Shown one piece after another: positions 13,061 to 25,050 of a stretch of 64,000 nucleotides of DNA; position 1 is the first letter of the stretch; every line of letters begins with the position of its first letter. Location: the NCBI RefSeq assembly GCF_020509005.1, contig NC_063020.1, positions 2,294,001 to 2,358,000 of the forward strand, read 5' to 3'. The notes under the pieces were generated by a model. It searched no databases and was not told the origin of the DNA. It worked only from the letters and a program-made list of their open reading frames with translations. Source of the stretch: Fulvia fulva. Lineage: Eukaryota; Ascomycota; Dothideomycetes; Mycosphaerellales; Mycosphaerellaceae. The translations under genes and the position numbers were made by a program.

Positions 13061-16000
13061 TCAAGGCCCGACCTTGAAGTTCATCTTGATTCCCATCGCC
13101 GCCAGTTCAACATCTAGATATCGCAGCACACCAGGAACTGCGACCACAGTGACATTATCACCACCAACCCACTTCGTGCCCTTTCGGTCTTCCCAACATT
13201 CGCTCTTAGGATCAGTCGGTAGGGCCTTGCGACTACATTTCCTGCACCTCGTGCGTCCACCTTCTCTTCTTCGACCTCCATACTGTCCAGAACTTGGTTG
13301 TGTTGACAAAAAGCTTCCACAGCTCTTGCAGACATGTGCCTTTGTATAGTCACTGCAGTTCATCAATCGATCCTGAAGCAGGAAGGCCGTTCCGTGCGCA
13401 AGCAGAGCATCACGTTCCATCTCTCCGACACGAATACCTCCACCCTTTGCTCTACCCTTGATGGGCTGGCCAGTGAGAGGTGTGACAGGACCCGTCGTTC
13501 GCACCTGGTATTTGTCGTTGACCATGTGCCTCAGACGCTGGTAGTAGACGACACCGATGTAGATGTCCGCCGCCAGCTCTTCACCAGTGATCCCAGAGTA
13601 CATTGGTTCGTTGCCGTAGTAGTTGTATCCAGCGCGCTTGAGCTGATGGCCGAAGTATTCGATTGCGGTCTCGCCTTCCTTGTCCTTGAACTTGAAGGGT
13701 GTTGAGTCCTGCGCCAGGCCGTGTAGAGCTCCAGACTTGCCAGCTAGTGACTCCACGAACATGCCGATTGTCATACGGGACGGGAAAGCGTGAGGATTGA
13801 TGATGACATCCGGCTGCATACCACTTTCGGTGAAGGGCATGTCAATCGTAGGCCACTTTTGTGAGCACACACCCTTTTGCCCGTGTCGAGAAGAGAACTT
13901 GTCACCGATGACTGGCGAACGTGGTATCCTGAAGCGGATGCTTACAGCCTGGCATGGATCGTTGCTGCCAGATTCGTTTCCAATCAGCTTGACCTCCTCA
14001 ATGAACGCCTCTTCCGCTTCTTTGTACTTGTGGATGTGGGTAATGCCATCTTGATTCACGTAGTCGCCGGTCAGCGGGTCCCTGACCACGGAATATGAAG
14101 CAGCGATAGCGTCGCCTTCCTCGACCTTCCAGCCGATGCGGCCAAGTCCATCATCATCCAAAGTCTCGCGCCAGGACGCCTTGACGATACTGTTCGGTGC
14201 GAAGCCGAACACGTGGGTGACTCCAGAGCGGCCACGACCTTGCTTGTTCTCCTCTGCAAGATCGATCTTCTTTGCTTTGTAGATAGTTCCATGACCAAAA
14301 CCACGTTCGTGGGCTGACTTGTTCAAAATCATAGCGTCGTCCATGTCGTACCCAGTATACGAGATGACAGCGACAACAGCGTTCGTGCCATTCGGGAAGT
14401 TGTCAAGGCCATACTCGTTATGCTTTGGTGCTCTCACGACAGGCGTCTGACCTGTTTGTAGTCGATATGACTTGTTGTCAGTTCTGTACTTGAGTGCTGT
14501 TCCTGGTGTACCCATTGTCTGTTTACCCATCTGGCATTGATACCTGTAGAAAACGTTAGCATAGTCACAACGAGGAGATGGTAGGGAAGTCATACATGTT
14601 CCTTGGAGACTGGTTGAAGTTTGAGAAAGGTGTCTGGTTTGCCACAATCGACAGAATGTTGGTCACATCGTATTCGACATGGGTGGAATCATTCGACGCA
14701 ATCTCCGGTTCCGTACATGCTATCGACATGAAGGGCTGTTCAAAAGGTCCGACGATGTCTTGTTTTCCGAGTGGTAGATACTTGACCGGTCGAAGCATCC
14801 GAGCTGCTTCGGAGAACATGAACAGGCCAGGATACTGACCTCCGTTAGAGAGCGGGATCAAGCCAAGTTCAAGGTCCACAGGTACATGATGAGTGCCCTC
14901 CACCTTCCAGTATCGCAGTGTGTCACTGATGACTTTGGCCTGCTTGGGCGAGCAGAAGCCCAGAATCCGGCCATCGAGCTGCACGACAACGCTGTCTTCC
15001 AATTTTGCATCAGCTATACTGGACACGCCAAGTTGTGCAATAAGAGCTGGTATGTGCGATGCGTCTGTGTTGTCTGTGGAAATCAGACATTTGTGCGCCA
15101 GATGATTCAGTAGACCGCAAGGAGAACCATCAGGTGTGTGAACAGGGCATAGAAATCCCCAACTTTCCGGAAGAAGCTTTCTCACAGTCGTCGTCTTCAG
15201 CTGTGCGAAGAAGCTACCTCTGTGCACCATGCGGAAGTGGCTGATGAAGCGGTAGAAGTTAATCTTCTCAGCCACGACTGTGAAACCTGATACTTGCTGC
15301 AGATCCAGGCCACTGGGACTCACCAGGTTACCAGTCGACATGAAGTAGTCCAATTTTTGGCCCAGGTTCTCGTTTGTCCTGCGCACGACCTTCGGCATGA
15401 AGTCTTTCTCAAACTCCTTACTTGTGAACAGAGGGAATTGGTTCATGCGTCCGTAAATTCGTAGCGTGTCACCGATGGAGTTCAGCCACTCATCGACCTG
15501 CTCCTTGATGATCATGCCGAACAGGAATCCGGGAAGGAGGATCTCCTGATTCTGTACAGCATCCGGATTGTCGAGTGTGCATTCACCTTCGGCCAGGGAG
15601 TAGAGTTTGCGGGTCATAAAGACCAGCATCCTGAACTTGTCGTTGTCCTGCGCCTCTGTAACATCGTATGAACCAAGATGTGGTAGAACGACCTTCCTCA
15701 AGAACTCCGTTCCAGCTTCCTGATCGCTCATGTCTTCCGGCACGTTGAGAACAGGTCGAAACTTGGCTCCAAGGTACGCTCTCGCCTTCGCTTTGCCACG
15801 CAGTTGGAACGCCTTGAACGTCCGAAGTAGATGCTCCACGCGATCTGTGACGAACTGGCGACTCTCCAGCCCTTTGCCGCCCGCCGGTCCGACTATGCCC
15901 TCGAAAATCTCGCGATCGTTCGTCTCCGCAAGCGCTTTCAACACCAGCATTACCGGGACCAGGTATTCATTCTTCCTCCAAGAGAATCGGAAGATGACAT

Positions 16001-16736
16001 TGCCGTCGGTGAGGTAGTGTAATGTGTTGCTCTGCGATGTCTGATCCCTTCGCACTGATCGGATCTGCACAGCGTACTTTGAGTATGTTGCTCCCCTGTT
16101 CTCGAAAGATGGTCTTATGAGTGCCAGAGGGTAGTTTCGTCGATTGACAATCAACATTCGTATGAGCTTCTCGATGCCGTTGACGATGAAGTAACCACCC
16201 AGCTCTTCAGTCTCCTCTCGTCGATTGACTAGCTCTTTCGGTGACAGTCCTTCCAGATGACATCGATTCGATCGTAACATGATAGGTAAATGCCCAAAGT
16301 CGCGGATCGTCTCTTGCCATTCGCCATTGTTTATCCTGTACTCCAGCCTTCCTCGAAACCGTCCTCGATATGTGCAATGCCGTTCTCTGCACTCCACTGG
16401 CAGGATCTCTCTCTTGTCTGTTTGCGTCTTGTTCGAAGACGGTAACGTGCTCTTCTCCAGGTATAGCTGCTTCACCCGCAACTGCAATCTATTCCGTCTT
16501 GTTCCATCCTGTGCTGCAGTTCGCGCATCGCCGTCCAGAAATGTTTTGGTGCCAATGTCTTTGAGCGCATGGGACAATTGGCCACCATCCGCGAAGATGT
16601 TGTTCCAGGACTCCACGTGAGGCTTGATCGCATCCTGTAGCTGTGGATATGCGCTCCCCCTGCTAGGTGGATTCCTGAAGAGCTCCTCTCTCTTGAGCGT
16701 ATCGTACTCGACCGACCATTTCGACAAGGGAGCCAT
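13061..16736 (-). CDS. RPA2: DNA-directed RNA polymerase I second-largest subunit (RPA135/RPA2)
   Basis: Two exons, 14596-16736 and 13061-14543, are joined by a 52-bp intron inside the conserved block NQSPRNMYQCQMGKQ; 1207 residues, close to the 1203 of yeast Rpa135. The N-terminus has the Pol I-typical AYPQLQDAIKPHVESWNNIF. Further on are the hybrid-binding region (SPVIGDKFSSRHGQKG) and a C-terminal zinc-binding CKSC...CRKC. It ends with VLRYLDVELAAMGIKMNFKV, characteristic of Pol I rather than Pol II or III. With Rpa190 it forms the active centre that transcribes 35S rDNA in the nucleolus. The ATG at 16736 (MAPLSKW) is taken as the start. An in-frame ATG at 16805 would add 23 residues and remains possible. 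Confidence 0.96.
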
Positions 16737-17345
16737 CCTGGGGCGCGGTCTTATATGGGTGACGATGATATCCAGGCTATTCAGCACCTCCACATCTGTT
16801 CCCAAACTGCAAGGCGTCTCAACGGCGACCTCACTCCAGCATGTGAACGAAGATATCGCTGCTGATCACAAAAAAGTTCAAAGGCATCGGAAGTTTGAAG
16901 CTAAAAGCGGCTGGCGCCGCCTGGTGCTATCGGGGTCCACCTAAGTGTTAGTGGAGGTCCAGTAAATGCACGATGCAACCTATTCCATTTCGGCGTTACA
17001 TACAATCGCTCGACTGTCACAAAGACATCTAATACAAACATCCCGCGGCACGCCACATCTCTTCACACATCCCGTGACAGCAGTTGCCCCTCCAAAAAGA
17101 ACTCGTTGTCCATTGCTCGGTCCATCCTGCATAGTGCGTAGGTACATTTTACGCTTCTACCTACGCTGGAACGAACGACTTGCCCCGCCGCCGGCCCGCA
17201 CTCTGCAAACTTCCTCGTCCACTGGTCAAGACCAGGAACCCTTTCCTCCTGAACTGAGCCGCCTCATCCAGCTCCTTTCGACCCAGCGACTGGCCCCAGA
17301 CAAAACCACCGGCCCAAGAGTCCCCCATCTGCGCCGTTGCCCAGC
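16737..17345. other. Divergent promoter region RPA2 / ARL8
   Basis: About 600 bp separate two divergently transcribed genes. It should hold both promoters. No open frame in it is convincing. Confidence 0.5.
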
Positions 17346-18404
17346 ATGGTGGGCATCTTCAAGCGCATCTATGATTGGCTACTCAGCTTGTTCTGGTATG
17401 GTCCCTCTTCCCTATAGCACTCCATATACACGGCGGCGACTACGCTGAATGTTGCCGCCTCGGAGCCTGACGCGGGCCGCGGTACACCGCTTCCACTCCG
17501 GCAACGTGTCGACGGTGGTCGACGACAACGACAACGATACCATCATACATGATCATGGACGACGCTGATATGGACTGCTTCCTCTCAACAGGGCCACCGA
17601 GATGGACATCACCATGATCGGCCTTCAAAATGCCGGCAAGACATCGTTGCTGAGGGTCCTGGCGGTGAGTCCTGCGCGATGCCGATCGAAAGGCCTTGGA
17701 CGATGGCTGACGTTGTATCACAGGGCGGCGAGTTCACCATCGAGTAGGTCTTGTGTGCGACCGACAGGGATCTAGCCGAGATCTGGCAGCGCCGCCATGA
17801 GACGTGTTTCGAAGCTGATACTGTGTGACAGCTCGATACCGACGGTCGGCTTCAACATGAAGCGGGTGCAGAAAGGCCATGTCACCCTGAAGTGGTGAGT
17901 CATCGAACTGTGCTCCTCTGTCCCTGGTCGTGACGACGGAGTGGGTTGTGGTTGTGTGGCGCTGAAGAAGGGTTGTCTTTGTTGTCACCTGACTGACAGT
18001 CGCAGCTGGGATCTTGGAGGCCAGCCTAGGTTTCGATCGATGTGGGAGAGGTACTGTCGAGGGGTGAACGCAATCGTGTAAGGCTTCGGTGGACGTCTCG
18101 TGCATTGGTCTTCCTTCTGATGGTGTTTAGATTCATAGCAGACTCAGCCGACAAGGAGGCACTACCTGTAGCCAAGGAAGAGCTCCATCTCTTGCTGGAA
18201 AAGCCGGCCATGGAAGGGATCCCTCTGCTGGTCCTTGGGAACAAGTCTGACCTTTCTGGTCACGCATCCGTGGACGAGCTGATCGCAGCGCTGGACCTGA
18301 AGAAGGTGACGCACCGCGAGGTAAGCTGTTACGGCATCAGCGCAAAGGAAGAGACAAACCTAGATGCGGTCCTGCAATGGCTCATCGCCCGAGCCAAGCA
18401 GTGA
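17346..18404 (+). CDS. ARL8: Arl8-type small GTPase (Arf-like)
   Basis: Six exons (17346-17395, 17592-17664, 17724-17743, 17832-17894, 18006-18077, 18131-18404), all with consistent phases, give 183 residues; the metazoan family is about 186. The N-terminal amphipathic helix ([17 protein letters not shown]) lacks the Gly2 myristoylation site of Arf proteins, as expected for Arl8. Motifs: P-loop GLQNAGKT, switch [10 protein letters not shown], switch [19 protein letters not shown], and the guanine motifs NKSD and ISAKEE. Arl8 family members act on lysosome/vacuole membranes in organelle positioning and fusion. The third exon is only 20 bp, so automatic annotation may miss it. The first intron, at 196 bp, is the least certain junction. 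Confidence 0.93.
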
Positions 18405-19902
18405 GCTCGCAAACATGTGATTACGTTTCCCGGGGATAGGACTCAAACGGCCTTGGACCACGATATATCCACGACATCATGGCCTACGATGATGAGCACA
18501 ACGTCAGTTCGGAACATTGCGTTTGGGCATAGAAGGACAGGAATTTGCGGCGCGAAGCTGCACGCCAGCAATGGCAGCATGGGCAAAAACATTGCCCAAT
18601 GAAGTGATATCTCCTTTGTTGTTGGCAAGGGGAAAGGTTGAATGATGAACGGCGGCGAACATCTTCCTTTCTTCCACGCGTCGTCCTTCAAGCAATTGAA
18701 GCGAGCAGTGATGGTATTTTCTTTCGATAGCCCATTTGATGAATGGCTCTGATCATGTGACACGAGGCGACGGCGGGTATGGGGTCCACGGCTGCAGCGT
18801 TCGCGATAGCTAGCATCGGTATGCAATGTGTCGGATCCTCGTGACCTCTGGCAGGCGTTCGTCCTGTTCGCGTGCGTGTGTGTGGCCGCTTCTTCGTTTA
18901 GCCTGTACGGAGCTTCGTGTGACCCATTGCCAGGTACCCCTGACGCCTCTGGAAAGTGCGCGTTGTTGTTCGGATGTCGCTGAGAGTGGTAGATGTGAGT
19001 ATGAGGGCGAGTAGAGCTGGAGAATGCGCGCCGAAAGAGATTTCCAAGCAGGAGAAATTGGAGCAATGGAATAATAGGCCTCGCACTGGCCTTGGATGCG
19101 CGATGCGTTGGCAAATGCACGCTGGCATGCATACCATGCAAAGGAGAGCTAGCGCGTGGTACTGGCGGATCTGTGGCTATGCAGCAAGTCCACGACTGGG
19201 CGCTACATTATCGTATTGCTATTCGCCAGGATTCGTGCCCGTCGCTGTGGCTGTCCTTCAAACTGTGGACGTCGAAGGTCGACACTACCAGCGACCATGA
19301 CGTTTCGACGCTCTGGTTCAGCTGGCAAGCTCTCATAGCGCATTCATGTCTTCATTGCAAAGGCATTGAGGTCAGGCTCGGGTGCCATGCCGCACGAAGA
19401 CGAGTCCGGTGCTGTCGGAATGGCGATGCTCGGATTGGCCGCGTCGCACGTCTGGGCGGAGTGGCCTGACGGCACTGCGTGGCTGTGTAGATCTCCGTCG
19501 AAGAACAGCTCAAGAACGAGCTCCGCGTCATCATCAATCGACTTCTGTGCTGACTTGCGTCTCTTTACTAACAGACAGCGACAAAGCATCGGTGATTAAC
19601 GACCACTTTGTTTCCTGCCGCCACCATGCTCAACCATCTGGAACGTCGCTACGAAAAGTAAGTACTACCCTGCCTGGCCTTGAAGACGTACCTGCACATC
19701 CGCAGCAACGACGCCTTCCGGATAGCGGCACACGACATGGACTCTGCGAGATCATTCTACAGAGCATCCTTTGCCACCAGCAAACACCTACATCCATATC
19801 CGAATCACCCGTCTGCCTTGGGTCTTCCTCCCTCAGGCGTTTCCGGCTGTTGCACACCGCGCACCTCCAGCAGCTCAACTACCAGAATCACCTACTTACA
19901 CC
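18405..19902. other. Intergenic, possible unresolved upstream exons
   Basis: About 1.5 kb. A 232-codon minus-strand open frame (18443-19141) is His/Ser/Arg-rich and lacks motifs. Around 19340-19620 both strands carry open frames of ambiguous character, and an ATG at 19626 is followed by a good donor (GTAAGT). This could be a spliced leader of the Rcr gene, but no frame could be tied to it. Confidence 0.35.
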
Positions 19903-20412
19903 ATGTCTAGCTGCTACCGCGACAGCATCACAGGCGATACCTATTGCGACAATGACACCTGGAATGACTGGGCGCGCTGGGTAGTACTCGCTGCCATCAT
20001 CATCGTTGCCTTCCTGCTCTTCTTCTCGTTTAGGTAAGCACAACCCTATCGCAAACATGTACGACCACCCTCTAATTTGTACAGCTGCGTATCTGCACGA
20101 CGACGAAGACGATTCGGTGCACAGCCGTACCGTGGCACAGGGTGGGCACTCGGACGAACGCCTGCGGGCCACAATGCGCCGACCTACAATTCTCAACCGT
20201 ACTATGCGCAGCACGCGAACCAGTACCAGCAACCACAGCCATACTACAATAACAGCCACAACCCGCCTCCGTACACTCCACCGCCAAACAATGGCTATTA
20301 TGGGCAGAACGATGTGGAGCTGCAGCAACCACAGCAGGCGTATGGAGGATATCGCAGCGGGGAGGCACCTGCGTATGAGCCACCGAAAGGAGCACCACCA
20401 GGTAGAGTCTGA
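19903..20412 (+). CDS. Rcr-family single-pass membrane protein
   Basis: Two exons, 19903-20033 and 20085-20412 (51-bp intron), encode 152 residues. A short Cys-containing N-terminus (SSCYRDSITGDTYCDNDTW) precedes one membrane segment (VVLAAIIIVAFLLFFSF), a basic stop-transfer patch (RRRRRFG) and a Tyr/Gln/Pro-rich cytosolic tail with a PPPY motif. This is the layout of the RCR (resistance to Congo red) family. In yeast those proteins sit in the ER or endosomes, bind the WW domains of the Rsp5 ubiquitin ligase through PY motifs and influence chitin deposition and permease sorting. Topology and PY motif are visible; the function is inferred from the family. Confidence 0.85.
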
Positions 20413-21225
20413 GCGATAAGAGCGTGAGCATGACGAGGGAGGGCGAAATACTTGGGCAAATTATGGCACGGTGCTTAGGCGAATGGGCAGGCAGGACTAT
20501 CACGGCGTTGGAAATGAGCCTACAAGCTGCTGTGCTACACGCAGCATACGGCACTACTTCTACATCACGAATGAAATGCAACGAGCGCTTCTGTGAAGAA
20601 GCTCTATAATGAGCATTGGTTGCTATCTGTGAGTTCATGTCCCAGCCTTCCTCGAATAGACCTCAAAGTGCATCACAAGCGATGTTCAGCCACGATTCAA
20701 GCAATCAGCAGCTATTCCCGTTGCATCCAGCGCGAGCTGCTTTTCAGCAGATCTCACGAGACGGCGCTGTCCGCTTGCATCATTTTCCAATGCCAATGAG
20801 TGCACATGAATCGCAGGCACAACCAGCTACGTCAGCGCCCCAAGTCCATCGCGCGGAGTTCTTTCGGATGAACCACACGTCCAAAACGGCAGACCCTCTA
20901 GTAATTATCAATCACAGCATTTTATTCCAGATTGTGAAGCTCTTATCCGCGGCTGTGTAAAGATCAGGCCCACAAGGCGCTTAGAAGCTGCCCTCTTTGG
21001 TCAAACTAACAACCGCATAGGCACAATCGCCCTACCGACTACCGCATAGGTTATTGCCCTCATCTGTCAGCGGGGAAGGCTCGGAGGATGGATGAATCGC
21101 GTGAAAAAGGCCAGGAGCTCCAAACACATCTTCTCACAGTCACATACACACCTGTCCCTTAACACCGTCTCATATAGCCCATCCACCTCACTTGAACCCA
21201 TTGCCCCGCCTTATCATACCCCACC
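20413..21225. other. Intergenic spacer
   Basis: About 810 bp between two plus-strand genes. Short open frames only (for example 20616-20960) with no family resemblance. No repeat seen. Confidence 0.5.
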
Positions 21226-23030
21226 ATGAACAACATCCTCCCCAAGACAGCTACAGAGCTCAACCCCGGCGAGACCAAGCTCCCAGATGACGCGCCAGAA
21301 CCTGAAGGCGCACATGATGTGCAAATGAGTGATGCTAAAGAAGTCTCGAAGGACAATATCTCGAAACGAGCCTCGAGAGAGATTCCGGATCAGAACTTTG
21401 CTGAGGAGGTTACGGTGGGGAATAGAGAGGATGACCCGCAGATTAAGGTGAGATGGATTTGTACTTGTCGTGCTTGTCAGACATACATACGCAGCAGCAG
21501 TTGCTTGGACTTTGCCACATGGGCATCGAGTAGGGCTGATTCGAAACTGTTCGGCAGGTCACGAAGAAGGACCAAGCACAAAGCAGCAAAGACGACGACG
21601 ATGAGGCACAAGTCAGCGATATCGATGAGCCGAAGGAGGAGACACATACGATCACTGTAAGTGTAGATGGATGCCGGGGTTATAGCCTGGAGGAGTTGCT
21701 GATGTGCTCGAACAAGATCGAGATCCCCGAGAAGATGAAGGCAATTAAGATCATTGAAGGCAACAAGGCAGAAATACAGAGTGTCGCTGTACCGGCTTTG
21801 AGGGACGACTACGTTCTGTGTAAGGTGAATTGTGTTGCGCTGAATCCGACTGATTGGTAGGTTGTTTGGAATGTTAGAGTGGTGGAGGGCGAGTGCTGAT
21901 GATGGGGCAGGAAGCATATTGATAGGATTGGGAAGCCTGGATCGACCGTGGGTTGTGATATGGGTATGCTTTGAGTTGTGAAGGAGTTGAACTTGTTGGC
22001 TGACGTTGAGTAGCTGGCATGGTCCTGGAGATTGGCAAGGATGTGAAGAAGGAGTGGCAGGTGGGAGACCGGATCGCTGCATTTGTGCATGGTGGCAACC
22101 AGTCGCAGAAGGAAGACGGTATGTTAAGCCATATCGTCGCGCTAGCATTACTGACTTCTTGATTCAGGTGCCTTCGGCGAGTTCTGTGTGGTGAAAGGAG
22201 ATCTTGGTCTGAAAGTGAGTTCAAGATCGTTCGATGCCTACATCCCAATGCTGACAGCCACATAGATTCCAGACGCGATGAGTGACACAGATGCGGCAAC
22301 ACTTGGAGCTGGAGTGATAACGTGCGGGCAAGCTCTTTACCAAGGCTTAAAACTGCCTCTTCCTGGAGATGGTATGGAGAAGTACGGCGGATTCTTACTC
22401 GTCTACGGCGGCAGCACAGCAAGTGGAACGCTGGCAATCCAATACGGCATCCTGTAAGTCCCATCACAAGATCGGCCAATTTCAGCTTCACTGACAACCT
22501 TCAGCTCGGGCTGCCGCGTAATCACAACAGCCTCCACACACAACCACCCCCTCCTCAAAGCCCTCGGCGCCGAAGAAGCCTTCGACTACAAAGACCCCGG
22601 CTGCGCAAAGAAAATCCGCGACTACACCAAAGACGACCTCCGCAAATGCCTCGACTGCATCGCCGAAGGCAACTCCCCCAAAATCTGCGAAGAATCCATC
22701 TCCTCCCAAGGCGGCACCATCTCCTACCTCCTCAAAACCACCCATACCCGCGAGGACGTTGAAAACATCAGGACTCTGGGGTATACGATTTTCGGGGAGA
22801 CGTTTGAGAAGTTCGGGATCAAGAGTGAGGCGAAGCCGGAGGATTTCGAGCATGCGAAGAAGTTTTATGAGTTGACGCAGAAGCTGGTGAGTGCGGGACA
22901 GTTGGCGCCGCATCCGGCGGAGGTGGGAAAGGATGGGTTGAAGGGGGTGTTTGAGGGGTTGGAGAAGTTGAGGAAGGGGAATGTTAGTGGGAAGAAGTTG
23001 GTTTATAGGGTCGGGCAGACGCCGAAGTAA
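21226..23030 (+). CDS. Zinc-free medium-chain dehydrogenase/reductase (ToxD/trans-enoyl reductase-like)
   Basis: The catalytic part starts at MKAIKIIEG (21735) and runs through exons ending at 21856, then 21911-21963, 22014-22118, 22168-22214, 22266-22453 and 22505-23030: 346 residues, the normal length for this family. Features: the N-terminal GroES-like fold with [12 protein letters not shown], the cofactor motif [16 protein letters not shown], and no catalytic zinc ligands. Such proteins reduce enoyl or quinone substrates with NADPH. The reading frame stays open upstream and joins, in phase, an earlier exon (21226-21447; intron 21448-21557). That would add a 133-residue acidic disordered extension ([15 protein letters not shown]), for 479 residues in total. 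Whether both starts are used is unknown. It converges with the neighbouring SDR gene, with about 100 bp between stops. Confidence 0.82.
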
Positions 23031-23133
23031 GGAATGGGGAGGGCGAATGTGATGACACAAGACGACAGGACCAATCTTCAGCACAGTGTTGCACAAACCA
23101 TCAAAACGGAGACCTTCGGGAAATTGTAAGAGT

Positions 23134-24086
23134 CTACGGCAATGTGTATCCACCATCGATGATAGTATCGCTCCCAGTCTGATACGAACTCGCATCACTC
23201 GCCAAGTACAAGAACAACCCCTTGATCTCCTTCGTATGGCCCTGTCGCCCCAACACGGCCATACGGTACGCCTCATTTTGCACCTGATTATATCAGCACC
23301 TCTCCCCAACTCCTCGACCACAACTCCACAACTCACCTTCGGCGCCGCTCCCAGCTTCGTATCAAAGAAGCCCGGACTGACAATATTGACACGAGCAAAC
23401 TCCCTCCACTCCCTCGCCAGTGACTTGCCCAGGTGCAGGATACCAGCCTTTGTAGCGTTGTACACCGGCTGATCAACGGGAACGTTGACGATGTGGGCAG
23501 AGATCGATGCGTTGATGATCAAGTTTCCAAAGCCTTGCTTCTTGAAGATGGCGCCGGCGTATTTGGCGCAGAAGAATGTGCCGTCGACTGTGGATTTCAG
23601 ACGTTAATTGAAGATCAATGTAAGAAGAGGAGGGGAATGGGGGAATGTGTCATCCTTACAGTTAACAGACACAAGATGTCTATACTCCTCAATGCTCATT
23701 TCCAAAATCGGCTTACTGATGGCCGCGCCCGAGTTGGCCACGAACACATCCAACCTCCCAAAATCACTCGCAATCTTATTGACGACTTCCTCAACCTTTG
23801 CCGGGTTCGAAATCTCCAGTTGATACGCCGCAGCCCTAACACCATGTTGCTGGGTTAACTGCTTCGCTTTCTCGTGCGCTGCTGGATTTGAGTTGTATAT
23901 CAGTGCAACGTCGCCGCCGGCTTCAGCGATCGCCTCAGCGACTGCGAAGCCGATACCTTCGGACGCTCCGGTGACGGCTACGACTTTGCCTTTCATGTTG
24001 AATTGTTCCAGGACATTGCTGGGGGTGTTTGGGAACGGGCGAGGCTCGCGGGGTTGCGCGGCCACGTCTTCGAGGGACATTGACAT
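23134..24086 (-). CDS. Short-chain dehydrogenase/reductase, polyol/sorbose reductase type
   Basis: Exons 23660-24086, 23337-23587 and 23134-23283 (introns of 72 and 53 bp) encode 275 residues. Motifs: the cofactor loop TGASEGIG at about residues 39-46, VANSGAA, the catalytic Ser in INASISAH, and YNATK with catalytic Tyr and Lys. It ends with SDTIIDGGYTLP, typical of full-length SDRs. The N-terminal lead PSNVLEQFNMKGKV and the VNVPVDQPVYNATKAG block resemble the fungal NADP-dependent mannitol dehydrogenase and Sou1-like sorbose reductase group, so a cytosolic NADP(H)-dependent ketose/polyol reduction is likely. The exact substrate cannot be read from the sequence. A second in-frame Met lies two codons downstream of the chosen start. 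Confidence 0.9.
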
Positions 24087-24593
24087 GATTGCGGTGGTTG
24101 GTGAGGATTGTGGTTGGTGTGTTGGTATGGGAGTGAGTCAAGGTGAATTGGAAGGGATGAAGTTGAAGCTGTACCTGCCTTGATATTTATCGATGCGCTG
24201 TTGTCGAAGGTTTGGCGAGAGTCCGCGTGTCGGGCAAGTTTCTCCCCGAAGATTGCCCATAATTGTGAGGAAGGTCAGTCTTTCCATAGGTGTCGCTGAT
24301 TATCCTAGCAAATAATGCTGTAACAGCATATGGCAGAGTCGAGGGCGTGCAAAGAGTTACGTTCAGTACACAAAAGCTTGCGAAAACAATGCCGACGCTG
24401 GAGGAATTGTCACTCACCAGAGTGTGATTTGACTTAAGATGGACATCGCTGTACCAGGTCATTGTCGCACAACAGGACGATGGCTGCGTCTTGAGGCGGC
24501 AGAACGTTATTGCTTGAATATGACGTGTATTTTGCCTATGGCCTGGATTGTGGTCCAACACTGTGAACAATTCGCTTGCAGACGCTGTACGAA

Positions 24594-25017
24594 TCATTCT
24601 GAGCCTTCAATAATCAGATCTGCCGCGCTCTCAGCTACGCCATACAGCACAGCTTGTAGATGTGCCCCGATCATCGCCTACGAGCTTCGCCCACTCATCG
24701 TAGCCGGATCGGTCACCACGAGTCCAGCCACCATAGTTCACAGCAGATCCACCTCCAAGAACGCGGCCAGTCTTGAGGTCGAGGGATCGGTTGTTGAGGG
24801 GTTTTTGAGGTTGTGTGAGGTAGTTTTGATAATAATCTGCTGGCAAGGCCCAAGCGGTGGCTGGAGACAGCACGGTTGGATTGCCTCGAGAATCTGGACC
24901 TGTCTCAACGAGCGCAACAGAGCGATCTGAAAATGCTTGTATGAGACGGGATGCCACGACGCAGCCGCAAAGTCCTCCGCCTGCGATGATATAGTCGTAT
25001 TCTGTTCGAGTTGCCAT
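24594..25017 (-). pseudogene. GMC oxidoreductase relic: N-terminus joined to C-terminal tail
   Basis: From the ATG at 25017 the frame gives a textbook GMC (glucose-methanol-choline) oxidoreductase N-terminus: the FAD motif YIIAGGGLCGCVVASRL, then the signature GRVLGGGSAVNYGGWTRG, up to DEWAKLVGDDR at about residue 116. Directly after this, in another frame, comes LQAVLYGVAESAADLI and a stop at 24594-24596, which is how GMC enzymes end (the last 20 or so residues). The 400-450 residues normally between, with the substrate-binding domain and catalytic His, are missing. The breakpoint lies near 24660-24670 and also shifts the frame, so the continuous frame stops early. It cannot make a working oxidase. 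The reading track start at 25050 is a TTG, so 25017 is used. Confidence 0.85.
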
Positions 25018-25050
25018 GGCGGTGTGAGTTGATTTCTGTGCTATTGTCAA

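Noticed and set aside
16737..16805. 23-residue extension of RPA2
   Set aside because: Possible but less likely: Pol I subunits usually begin close to the KWSVEYDTLKREELFRNPP block, so the nearer ATG was taken.
18443..19141. 232-codon minus-strand open frame
   Set aside because: His/Ser/Arg/Pro-rich with no motif, no family and no neighbouring exon; treated as chance.
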